Notes under the pieces: generated by a model | Databases searched by the model: none | Seen by the model: only the letters and a program-made list of their open reading frames with translations | What the model was told of the DNA's origin: nothing | Translations under genes and position numbers: made by a program | Assembly (NCBI RefSeq): GCF_965638725.1 | Contig: NC_134952.1 | Location: forward strand, 19,657,028-19,721,027 | From: Aptenodytes patagonicus | Taxonomy: Eukaryota > Chordata > Aves > Sphenisciformes > Spheniscidae | Length of the DNA: 64,000 bases | Direction: 5' to 3' | Shown: positions 50,501 to 61,600 of the stretch, in pieces | Position numbering within the stretch: the stretch's first letter is position 1 | How the letters are laid out: every line of letters starts with the position of its first letter

Positions 50501-51901
50501 GCATTTCTCTGCTGAGAAGCTGTTAACTTCCGGATTTTGCCTTGCCAACTGGGAGAATGCTGTTCTAAAGAATGACCACGTCACAAGTTCTACTGTACAT
50601 ATAAAGAGTCAGACATGAGGAAGATCTCTGCTGAATATTACTGCTAGCAGAGTTAGGAGCTAGGAGCTCATCCCAGAAACCCAGCCTCAGGTCTTTTCAT
50701 GCAGCAGGTTTTACATGCCTTGGTATATTAAGCTAGTGTCAGACAGAACTGAAAACATTTTTTTTACCACTACACTGGAAATAAATGGGTCTGTGATGGG
50801 AACTCTATATTATATTTCCAGTTTTCTTGTAAGTGCATTTTTATGATATACAGTTCTTATTACTTTAATGGAATGTGAATTGATTTGCTTACACTATAGA
50901 AATAGTGAGAGTACAGCTCTGAGAATGACGTTTCTTGCAATTTCATTTTTTACAATACAATAGGTTACTGAAACACTCCACAATCATATAAGTTTCAATA
51001 AATCATTCTCCTATAATCCTTCCTAATGTCAATCTTTACCTTATTGTCCATAAATTTCATTTAACCCTGTTAGGACTGTCTTTATTGAAAGACAAAGATG
51101 CACTTATCTGAAGACACTGAAAGCCTTCACGCACCAAGATATCATGCTCAGAAAGATATGAATCCATTTTTAAACTTTTTCACACAAGAAGTTTGCTACA
51201 GTATCATGCTGTGTGGGACCTGGCTGGCAGTACTGGTTTGTTCTGTAAAAGTAATTCCTGTTGCACCGTAAACGTGTTCTGTACCGTGTAGGCTGAGCCT
51301 TGATAAGTCCAATAAATCCATAAGCCATTCTTCCAGAAATGGCATGATTCTGTTAGAAAGGATACCTCATGGAGGGGAAAAGACTGTTAGGTCCAGTGCA
51401 CAAATTAAAATACCATGGCCACAGGAAAAATATCTATATAGAAGATTTTGTGGCCAGAATGCATAATAATAGCCTTGTTTGGGCAATGAAAGGAATCTTT
51501 TACCGAAGTTTACAGAGCTTCCTTAGTAAAATTCTGTGTTAGCAGTAAATTTTGGTTTGGATACTAATTTGATGCATTAGAAAAGTATGCCAAAATGCAC
51601 TTTTGTTCTTGTCATGAAAATATGGAGAATGAGGTCTACATATCACTGCTGTGGCAAGCTGACATCCAACAAGATTTATGCTATTTGAAACCCTATTCTT
51701 TCTAAATGCATTGCATATGTAAGTTCAGTGTAATTTACTTCGAACGTTGCTGCTACAAATAATGTTAATATCTCTGTTTTGATATGACATGAAATTTATT
51801 TAATCTGGTACCTCATTTTGAAATATATTCATTAAAAGTGTTGAACAGAGGAAAAACCTGTCAGCGCAAATGGTGTTCATTTTCAATGTGACAGTATTCA
51901 C

Positions 51902-51968
51902 AAGTCCCAAGAAATAGAACAGTTGAATAGATAATGTCACATATCATAGCATTATTCGGATGGTGTGA
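51902..51968. repeat. 67-bp duplicated element, copy A
   Basis: Ungapped match to copy B (52552-52618): 55 of 67 positions identical by hand count, starting AAGTCCCAAG and ending GGATGGTGTGA. Flanks are not similar. The family is not recognised. Confidence 0.85.
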
Positions 51969-52431
51969 TCTTCTTATTGATTGGACAGCAGTTGCAAATT
52001 TAGAGCTTATGCTACATTTCACTAATACCATGACAATGAAGAACATGAGCAATGGTCTGTCAAATGTGTGAAAATTGTGCCATGCAAGTAAATAAAGACA
52101 GAGTTTATAATTCTCTGAAAGGAAGAGGATAACATTTGTTCTGGAATTAAGCAATAATGAAACAGAGGCTCTGGTTTGTGCTTTAAACATGAAATGGGGT
52201 TATAATGGAAGAGCAATTCTTTCATTACTGATATTATGAAATAGCTGAAATGGTTAGCTTCCCTATAGTGTAAAAAGGCTACTTCTCAAGCAGAAAAAGA
52301 GAGACAACCCTATTGAAACTGCAGTTTGTAATCTCTGTACCATTATCAGCCTTTAAGACAGCAGGCATTCTATCCTGGTTTTATTGTTGTAAATACTACT
52401 AAAAGCTTTTTTAATAGAGTTCTTTCCTAGT

Positions 52432-52448
52432 GAAAAAAAAAAAAAAAA
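52432..52448. repeat. Poly(A) run
   Basis: About 16 A residues interrupted only at the start by a G (gtgaaaaaaa...). It lies between the two 67-bp copies, about 100 bases upstream of copy B. Confidence 0.85.
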
Positions 52449-52551
52449 GAATTTGGTTCATATGTGAGCCACTCATTCTAGCTTGAGTCCAAAGGGCCAA
52501 ACTAAAAATTCGACTAGAATTCTTAAACTGTCTTTCACCAAATTGTCTGGG

Positions 52552-52618
52552 AAGTCCCAAGACATGGAACAATTAAATGAGTAATATCTCATATCATAGT
52601 GTTATTTGGATGGTGTGA
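52552..52618. repeat. 67-bp duplicated element, copy B
   Basis: Second copy in the same orientation, 650 bases downstream of copy A, with 12 substitutions and no gaps. It may be an old interspersed repeat or a duplicated conserved non-coding element. Confidence 0.85.
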
Positions 52619-53129
52619 ATAGTGATGCATCAAGCAACATAACTAGAATTTGTTGCATATGTTTGTATTCCATCCCTCTCACTAAAAGGGGCCGACAAGG
52701 GAGCAATTCAGATGTATGAATACAGATGCTCAGTGACATTTTAAATGTTATAGGATATCCCACCAGGCCTCAAACTCTAGAAAGGCACAGCTCTTTCACA
52801 GATCCTCTATCATTTTTGCCGGCCCCATGGAGAAGAGAGGAACACTCTAGATCATCTCAGTTGCACTGTGTTAAGGCTGTTGAACTTCTCTGGGAGTCTT
52901 TCTGGGCTTTATTGTATGTTTAAACAGAAAGGAGAAAGAAGTAATGGAGAAAGCAAAAAGATGTAGTCTGGCCTTCAGCCAGAGAGTCAGGGCCTTAGCG
53001 CTTGGAAGAGGAGACAGAGCTGAAGGGGTCTACGTCTCTTGGGTTCCCAGGAGCAGAGTGAGAGGTATGTCCTTGCCCACCTCAAGGCTGTATTTTAAGA
53101 GCAGTTTCACAGTCACTGGAGGGCACTCT
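52619..53129. other. Intergenic, nothing recognised
   Basis: Locally richer in GC from about 52780. Open frames at 52726-52923 and 52944-53204 are short and have no recognised motif; the second runs into the CR1 fragment. Confidence 0.5.
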
Positions 53130-53410
53130 GGAACAAAATTAGAGCAGGAATGGAATTCCCTGTGTTTGAGTTTGTGCCCATTGCCTCTTGTCCTGCACCA
53201 CTGAAAAGAGCCTGGCTCTGTTGTCTTTGCACTCTCTCTTCAGGTGTTTATACACATTGATACAATCCCCCCTCCCTCAAGCCTTCTCTTCTCCAGGCTG
53301 AAAAGTCCAGCTCTCTCAGCATCTCCTCATAGGAGAGATGCTCCAGTCCCTTCATCGTCTTTGTGGCCCTTCACTGGACTGTCTCCAGTATATCCATGTC
53401 TCTGCTGTAT
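53130..53410 (-). repeat. Avian-type CR1 LINE fragment
   Basis: The + strand reads 'gcccattgcctcttgtcctg', 'ttatacacattgatacaatc', 'gccttctcttctccaggctg', 'ctcataggagagatgctcca', 'gtccagtatatccatgtc'-like phrases in the order found in the reverse complement of bird CR1 elements. Read on the minus strand this is the C-terminal part of CR1 pol. The 3' terminal portion with the ATTCTATG-type end, expected on the left, is absent, which is unusual because CR1 copies normally lose their 5' part. Confidence 0.85.
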
Positions 53411-55643
53411 TGATGAAAGAGCAATGTCCACTGCTCTCTCCTCATCTACCAGGCCAAATGCAGTAGGCATGGTGGATGTGATGCTCCTGAGCAAACTTCT
53501 GTTAATGCCAGACAATGTCTGCCCACAACACAGAGTTGCCTACAAGAGAGAGGACCTTTGAGGGTGGTCTTTCGGTGAGCTAGGTTGCCCTGGGAGAATA
53601 AATGTGGTCGATGGACCCCAGCTGCAGTGGTTAACAATACATAGTTAATGGATAGGCAGGATCAAGTTTCATCAGAAACAGTCCTTTATTCTCCCTAAAC
53701 CTTTAAAACTGTATCTCAGTCATTCCAGCACAAGAAATAAAGCTGAAAAAATTTTTATATATACAATTTCAGGGACTGTGCTTCCTTCTAGAATGACGAA
53801 CTGCTGCAGAAGGAAACCAGATGAAATTATATGACATAAATTTGTGGTTTACAGAAAACCAAAATAAGCAATTTGAGTCAATTAGGTATGTGCTACAAGT
53901 CATTCTACTATGTGTTTTACAAGTGAAATTTTCAGTCTCCTGACACAGTCTATATATTCTGCTACAACTGTTCAAATGGATTATGACTTTCTTTCCTGAA
54001 ACAGTAAAATAAGAATCCCTCAGTCCCCGGCAGCAGCCCGGTATTTCTGCTGCTGTCTGCCACCCCACGTGATCTGTTCTTAGCGCAAGCAGTGCACCAG
54101 CGATGCTGAGCAGTAGCTTCACGAGAAGCAGAAGACTCCGAACGTCAGCAAAACTGTTCAGCTGTGTGTGCCCTGGAGTCACAGCTGTGGAACATGTCGG
54201 GAGAGCAGCAAAACATTGCAATTCCTCTACAGGATATCAAGGGATCCTTTATCTTGCTACAACCATTCATAGGCCCCTATCACTTTCAGATGATGGCAGA
54301 AAATCGTTGGCACTAAAGTCCCTACTGTCCAGCAATGACAAAGAAAACGTCACCGTGTATCAATTGTCTTGTAGCAATTGTCACTGAGCACTGACAGCAT
54401 GCAAAGTGCACTGCCATTCCAATTATTAAAAGGTCTTTTAGTCCAACCTGGTTTTCCCAAAGGTAATTGATATCAATTTATTTATCTAGTTTTTCCTAAT
54501 TACAAGAAGAAGAAAAAATGGCTTAGTGAGATGCATTGGCATTTCATAGTGGTTTCAGGGGAAAAAAATCCGCAGCAAAGTAGACAAAATATGTTTCTGT
54601 AGGAGAATGTGATAAGTCATTCTCTATTGATTTAAAAACTTCGCATGAGGAAAGTTTTGCAGTGTTTAAAATGAGATTGAAAAGTGAATGCATTGGATTT
54701 TTTTTAATCTGTATTATCAAAGTCTAGGGTTGGTTTTGATTCAGTCTTTTTTTTTCCTGATGAAATGTTTCATGTTGTAATGTAATAGAATTAATAAGAT
54801 CTGATACACTGACTTTTAATGAAATTTCGTTTTTCAAAAATAGGCACATAAAAATGTCTCCATAATAAACTTAATTAGAGAAAATAGAAGATTGTATTAT
54901 TTCATCATTAATACAAAGAGATGGATAATTAGGAGGATGCGATATGCATATTGAGTGAAATCAACCCTCCTGCAGGAGGCTGGAGTATACAGGCCCTTTG
55001 TGGGAAGTTATTTAAAGCGAGGAATGGGAGTCCAAGCCCCATCATGAGCAGGCTTGCTAAGGATATAGTAGTCAATACTCTTCAAAAGTACTTTTCAAAC
55101 TCAATGCTGTACTGCCTCTCTCCTGTGTTTTTTTATTTGTTTTTCTTTTTGGTGATCTGGTGCAGTTTCTTTGGAGCCTAAATATCTTTGTATTAGCCAT
55201 TTTGTTCCTGTTCCTACTGAAAAAAGCCCAAAACATGCTGCATTTTCGATATTCATTGTCTCCCTTCCTGTTCCTTAGCCTTTTACTAAAGCTCTGCTTT
55301 GTTGGTTTCAGTAATTTTCCTGACATTTTTCTTCATTTTCTTCTGTACTAGTATATCTTCATGTGCCTCAACAATGTTATTGTCAAGGTCTTATTTCATT
55401 ATATAACTCCTACTTACATCAGTTGATACACTGCACATGTCAATATTTTTATTAACCAGATTTTACCAAGGAAACAGCAAAAATCCTCTACCTAGCCTGA
55501 AACCAGATTATTTGTGAATGTAGTGTAAACTGTGTAATTCAAAATACTGTGTTGATGACTGAACCAGTTTCAGTTTTGCTGGAGCATGGAGTGAATTAAT
55601 TTTCTGATGCAATCAGAATGAAAGGTAGTTTTTCAACTGTTTA

Positions 55644-55750
55644 GGGTGAAATTCACTCCTGTTCACAGGGTCTGTACAAGGACCTCATTTAAGTTTAGCT
55701 GATGTATGAGACCTTGTATGGGTACTTTACATTGACGGAAATTTATAGAG
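55644..55750. repeat. Old sauropsid repeat remnant
   Basis: 'gggtgaaattcactcctgtt' followed by 'cacagggtctgtacaagg' resembles a phrase I recall from a common reptile/bird interspersed repeat ('gtgaaattcactcctgtgca'). Confidence 0.35.
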
Positions 55751-58628
55751 CTGATTTGTTCAGTCTATTATATTAGTACTGTTCTGAATAGGCTAAAGCT
55801 CTCATTCGTGGATTTCCCCCTGTAATTCCATTCTTTTTACCCTGTTACCAGTTTTATGATCAGTATTTCATTAGTCCTGTCAAGGATGGTAGCTTCCCAA
55901 CCTGTCCTAAAATATCGCTAACTTGTTTAAAAAAGTACAGCCAATATATTTTAAAATAAATGTTCTAAATGATGCTTATATTGAAAATTAAGATTCTCAG
56001 TGACCAACATTTATAAGAAACTGTATAATTATAAAGTAGTGTAACAGGATTTGGAGGAAAAGTAGCGAGTAAAACATTTGCATTTCAAGCCTACAAACAA
56101 CAACGATATTTTGAGAAGTATTACTCACTGTTCTTCCAAATTAAGGTGCCTAAGGTGACTTCTAAAATCACTTGAAATCAGTTTTGCTGATGGATGCAGC
56201 ATGGTTTGGTCTTCCACTGTGAAACAGGTCTGTCATGTAGCAGGATTTTTTGTGTGTGTTTTGCAATGGGGGGTTGTTTCTTTTGTTTTTAAACAATAGT
56301 TTCCATTCCAGGCAGCTGCAATAAAGCATCATGCTCTACCCCCTTCTTACAAAACCTGGACTGAGAACTGTTCAAGGAAGCATGAGGAACTGAAGCTGAC
56401 TTCAAATGTCAGTGAAGCATATTCCTGACTATGCATTCCCAGAGTTAGAATTTTAAAAATGAGCCTCTCAGTTTCACCATGCCACCCATGTTTTCTGTAG
56501 ATGTGTCCATGGCCTTACTCTCCAAACCATCCATAGCAGTGCAGCTCCACCAGTTGACTGCAGCCTTCCACAGGCTGCATCAAAAGCGTGTCAGTGTTTT
56601 AAGATTAAATTAGTATTTCCCCATTTAAAATTTTGACACTGTGAAAAGGGCATTTTTCCAACTGACAATTACTGCTGTGAGTTGTTCCCTACCCCTTCTA
56701 ACAAATAATCTATTTTGTCATTTCCCCTCAGCAGATACCTGACAGTGGGTCTAACGTCCAAGTTCAGACAAAAACTGGTCATACCTGACTAGCAGCCTCG
56801 CTGATTAAATGTTTGTAAAGAAACTTCTGCCAGGAAGGTGTCTACCTCTTAGTCTGTGGGTTCATTTCATGCCAGTTGCTGTGAGGCCACAGCCTGGTCT
56901 TGCTGTATTTTGGCAGTGGCCTCAAGGTCTGGCCGCAGTTCCCACTGCAGAACTGTGCACAGCTCGGTGTGCTGCTGAGTGTTCCCATCACCTCTACCTC
57001 CTTCACGGTCTGCAGAAACGTACTGCTAATCCCGCTTCTCAACAGGGAAATATGACCCTCATACATCCCCAGAGGCCTAATTCCTGCAACAGGATCTGCT
57101 GTGAGGAATCACAGGTGGAGGCAAGCTCTGAGCTCTCTGACTACCTGCTTGGGGCTTCCAGTAGCCTCCCTCCCCAAAAGACATCCCCTTTTGCAGATCC
57201 CCCTCTTTCAACCCAGGCATCTTGCTCCAGGCTCCAAATGCCACTGCAGAGGTCAGACATCTGGAAAGCAGGCATCGTGGCAAGTATTCAGACCTCCCAA
57301 ATGTAGGCATTTTAATTATCAGCTAGCTCTTCAGTCGGTGTTAATGGTTGTCCTCCTCCAGGAGAGGCAGATGTGAGATGGCTCCCGAGCTGCATCAGTG
57401 AACTTTGTCTAACCACTTGCCAGGGCAGAGCTGCATCCAGCGTGGGTGAGCTGCCGGCACTAGGGGCCTGAGCCGCAGTGGTAACAGTACCCTCTTCTTA
57501 ATTTCAAAGCATGCCAGTCGCTTCTTAAATGTGGTCCCTGGTTCTTCCACTGATGTGGTGCTTGGTTTCTACCTCAACATTAGTAGCGGCCTCCATACTG
57601 TATTCATCCCAAGACAGAAAGGAAAGATGGAAAGGCTAAATAGTGCTTTGGAAGTGTCCCCAGATCTCTCCTTTAACCTTAGAGGCAGACTACCTAAATA
57701 GCTTTGATTAGATGTCTGATTTTAGATTATGAGATTTAGATGAGTCACACACTAAGAAAAGACAACATTTTCTCTCTCCATGTGTGGTAGTTTTCTTCAC
57801 AGCTTCTGGAGTGGGTCTCATGATTTCCCACTCTGAACTTGGTCTAATTCTCCACCTTTTGAGAGACCCATTTGTAGCTCCCTCGCATCCGAAGTGGAAT
57901 AAGTGGGCCCAATGGTCACCAATAAAACAGCTGTTAACAACGCATTTTATGCAGATTTTGAACTCTTGGGGAAAGGCTGGTGCAACGGAGGCTACCACTG
58001 CAGGCCAAGATGCCTCAGCTCTTTTTTAGCAGTTAGACACATCAGTCTACCTGGCTACAATGCATAATTCAATTAGCATTATCCCTTATATGCCTGTCTG
58101 CTGTTATCCAAACTTATTCCCTGTTTACTCCTGTGATCCCCTTTATAGATGCATTTCCTATTGCCATCTTTTTATGTCATTTTACTTCTCTGCTAGAAGC
58201 CATATAATTCTTATCAGCTCCCATAGTACATCATCCAATCCTCCTTTACTTTATATTGTGTGTTGCTATCAATATTCCATTCTTACATATTTTTTAATCT
58301 CAGACAAGAATATTGTATTATCTTTACTTTGCTCTGATAAAAGAAATGTAATATTTTGGTATGGAAACTACTCTGTAATCCACATGAATATGCAAGAGAT
58401 TTGTTTTCTGTATTGAAAAGAGGTCTTTTTTTACAGTATCTTTAAATCAGAAAAGACACTACATTTTTTTTAACGTGTTTTCTCCTTGAAGGATGAATTT
58501 AGTGCTCATGAAAGCTGCCACATTGACAGCTCTGAGAAAAGAAGCCTATTTAATTGGCCATGGAAAAGATAAGTAGCAGCAGTGTAGGCTTCCTGGACTG
58601 CTTATGCATTCACCTGGAAAAATCTACG

Positions 58629-58665
58629 ATCCTGCTCCCATTCAAGTACATGGTAAAATTCCCTC
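58629..58665. repeat. Remnant of near-palindromic sauropsid repeat
   Basis: 58638-58653 reads CCATTCAAGTACATGG, three mismatches from CCATTGAAGTCAATGG, in the typical context 'gatcctgctcccatt' and 'ggtaaaattccc' (family form: gatcctgctcccattgaagt ... ggcaaaactccc). Confidence 0.5.
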
Positions 58666-61600
58666 AAACCTAGTACTTCATTTGGCTTCTGAGTCTGCCC
58701 ATGGAAATAATCCTTATGGCAATGGTAGATGTGCTGTGTTCTTAAAATTCTTCTCCAGCTGGAGACACTGTGAATTTGCTCTGAGAACTGAATGCCTTTC
58801 ATATGGCCACATCTCTGGCTGCTATCGGTCTATGCCAGATTCATATCAGTGACATAGAGAAAAGAGGGAGTATAGCTCTTTGCTGCTCTCTCAAGCCCCC
58901 CGATGATATTAAAACTGTGATGGTATTAACTGTGCGTGATATATTACAAATCTCCTTCAAAGTCACATTTTAGCTCTAAAAGGAATGAGAGACGTTACCA
59001 ATAAATAGGTGGTATGATGTCTACCACTGTGGTTTGTAAATGTTATGCCCAGAAGAAATCTTATTTTATAAACAGATGGATCCTTTTTACTTGATTCACT
59101 AATGCTTTACAATTAACTAATTAACAGGTTTATTGCCAAAATTAGCAATAAAAAGTGTTCAGGAGTTTTGACCAAAACAGTCTTTGGCAATTACACAGAT
59201 ACAAAACAATCTGCGTGATAGTTTGAGGCTAAACGTTCTTCAGATTGGAATTTAACCTGCTGTTTTCAAATAAAAGTTGACAAATAGGAAACCAAACCCT
59301 GCAGGTTTTCTCAACCATTTCATATTTGAGAGCCTCAGCCTTAATTAGTATTAATTACAGGTAACACAACAAAAGTTTGAAGGGCTGATTATGCATTTTC
59401 TAGACAAACAAACCAGTTTAATATCCTACACTTTGATGGACTAACTTCTTTCAGGCTCCTCTAATGATATAGTTCTGGGTCAGGAATCATTGTGCTTTTC
59501 GTGCTATAAATAATATTTGGTTTTAAAGGGCACCATATCATATAGAAATATATAGCACAAAGGACGTTTAAAATCTAATTATTTCACATTACTGCAGGTC
59601 AGGAAGAGAAGGGGGAATTCTCATAGAAATAGACTACTTACTTTTGAGTAATCAGTTGCACAATTCCTGTGTAAAAATCTGTCCCTTTCAACTTGACACC
59701 ACAAAAATGCAAATGAACAAAACCCATATGATCAGAGTTTTAAAAAATCTTACTCATTCATTTTGTAGATTTTTTTCTAGCATTGATTAATAGACGGGGA
59801 CCAGTGATTCACTTGCTCGTGACCATGAAGGTTTCAAAGGAAAACATATATGGAAATACAAGATACAGTCAAGGCAAGTCATAGTCAAGTCAGGAAAAGA
59901 GTAGTTTGCAAGTATATTGAGTTGGGGTGTGTGTGTCCATCCATATATACCAATTCAGTAATGATTTATTATACTATCCAGTGTGACCCATTATGCTTTC
60001 TTCTTGACATTGCATCTCGCAAACTGTTTATATTTTTCTCTTTGGACAAGATCTGTCTGCTGAAGGTAACACTTGAACTGACATTGTATTTTACAGAGCA
60101 CTCAATTTTTAGTAGAATGGACAGAGAATTAAGTACATAACCCTATTACCAAGAAAGGAGGTTTTTAAATTCCATTTTCTAAAGACTACAAAAATATATA
60201 TTATTATTTCCTCCCAGTTTCTAACTAAGATTTACTGGACTGTTTAAACTGCTGGTAAGCAAAACTGTCCTATAAGTGACCAGAAGAATAAAATATTAAT
60301 TTTCTTTTTGAATAATGATATAAACCCTGCATAATATGGATTTAATAAGACATGACGTTATTTATTTGAATAAGGTACCAATACTGGAAAGTTTTTTTGG
60401 ACTGGGAAGTTTGTTAAACTTAGCTATTGTCTTAAATGAAAGTTAAGTTAATTTTTCCTGATGACTGCATTTTATTTCATTGTTATGCTAACTTTTATTC
60501 ATTTCAGAAGGACTGCTCCTTTTCTGACTCAAGTGAATGAAATACAGACATACGTTCAGATTGGTTTTGAAGATAGTCCTTAATTTTATATCTAACAGTG
60601 TTAATATATTTGTTTATCTTACTGTGTATGGTAGGTTGCACTTTTTAAGAAGTACATTGTATTATGGATTCATTTAATGAACTGAAGCATATTTGCAGTA
60701 ATTTATTCACAATGGGCCTCTTGTGTTTACGTGTATTTGAGAAGGACTCCGCATGAGAGGTCATAAAGATTGGGGAAGTTTGGAATTGCTTTAGATTGCT
60801 GGAAGTTTGCTTCTTTAATGTTCCTAGCATATACACTGTCCAGAACATTTTATGAAGAGCATATGTACTGAAAGGCAAAATTTAAATTTATACCCGTTTT
60901 CTTTCAACTGGTGGATGTTATCATTCCCTTAGAAAGGGGTGTTATAATAATAGAAACACTGAAAGATTTAAACGTAGCAGAGCTAGTGGACAGTGCTATA
61001 ATATACAATTTATCCTATTTGATACTTGTTAACAAGGGCAGTGATCCATGAAGAAGACTCTTTGAGTTTTTGTGTCTGAGTTTAAATTAATGGTTTGGGA
61101 GTAGAGTCTATTACTGTGTGCTATATAGCTAGCAATCGTTTAAATTCAACACAAACTACACACAGACTGGGGTTCTCAAGGTGCCTAGTTATGGTTGTGA
61201 TTGGCAACCAATCATTTCTTTCTCATTTTCATTACAATATGTCATCAGAAACACAAGTTTGTAGGATGCTTCTTCTGTTTACCATATGTTTGATATTCAT
61301 GTTCCCAACTGCAGGGAAAAAAAAAGAAAGAGTAACTTAGCAATATTACTACCTTTTTCAAATATGAAGTAAGAACATACATTAGTTTTCAATCTATCTG
61401 ACCTTTAAGGATTAGTGAAGGAGAAACAGACATCAGCAAACAGCATCTGAACCTTTAGGGACAGTTGATGTAATCATATGCCGGCATGGCCTACGCAGTA
61501 GTATAGTGATTCCCAAGAATAGGAGACATATTATGTCAGTGAAACAGAAGTCATAGAATGATCATCTGAGGATCAGCAAGAAGGAAGGTTTTGACCTTGA

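Larger units (their letters stand above)
40921..51901. other. Intergenic DNA, no gene recognised
   Basis: Contains MIR-like fragments (44030-44130 and 47160-47280), a CCAAT/CRE-like site cluster (45145-45168), an old repeat (47461-47580), an A13 run near 46361 and a short TA-rich run near 48870. Open frames up to about 98 codons show no recognised family. Confidence 0.55.

Noticed and set aside
53769..54221. 150-codon open frame on the minus strand
   Set aside because: No recognised motif, and composition is mixed; no supporting splice or promoter context.
58060..58416. 118-codon open frame on the + strand
   Set aside because: Pyrimidine-rich, low-complexity translation (Ser, Ile, Tyr, Leu) without family resemblance.
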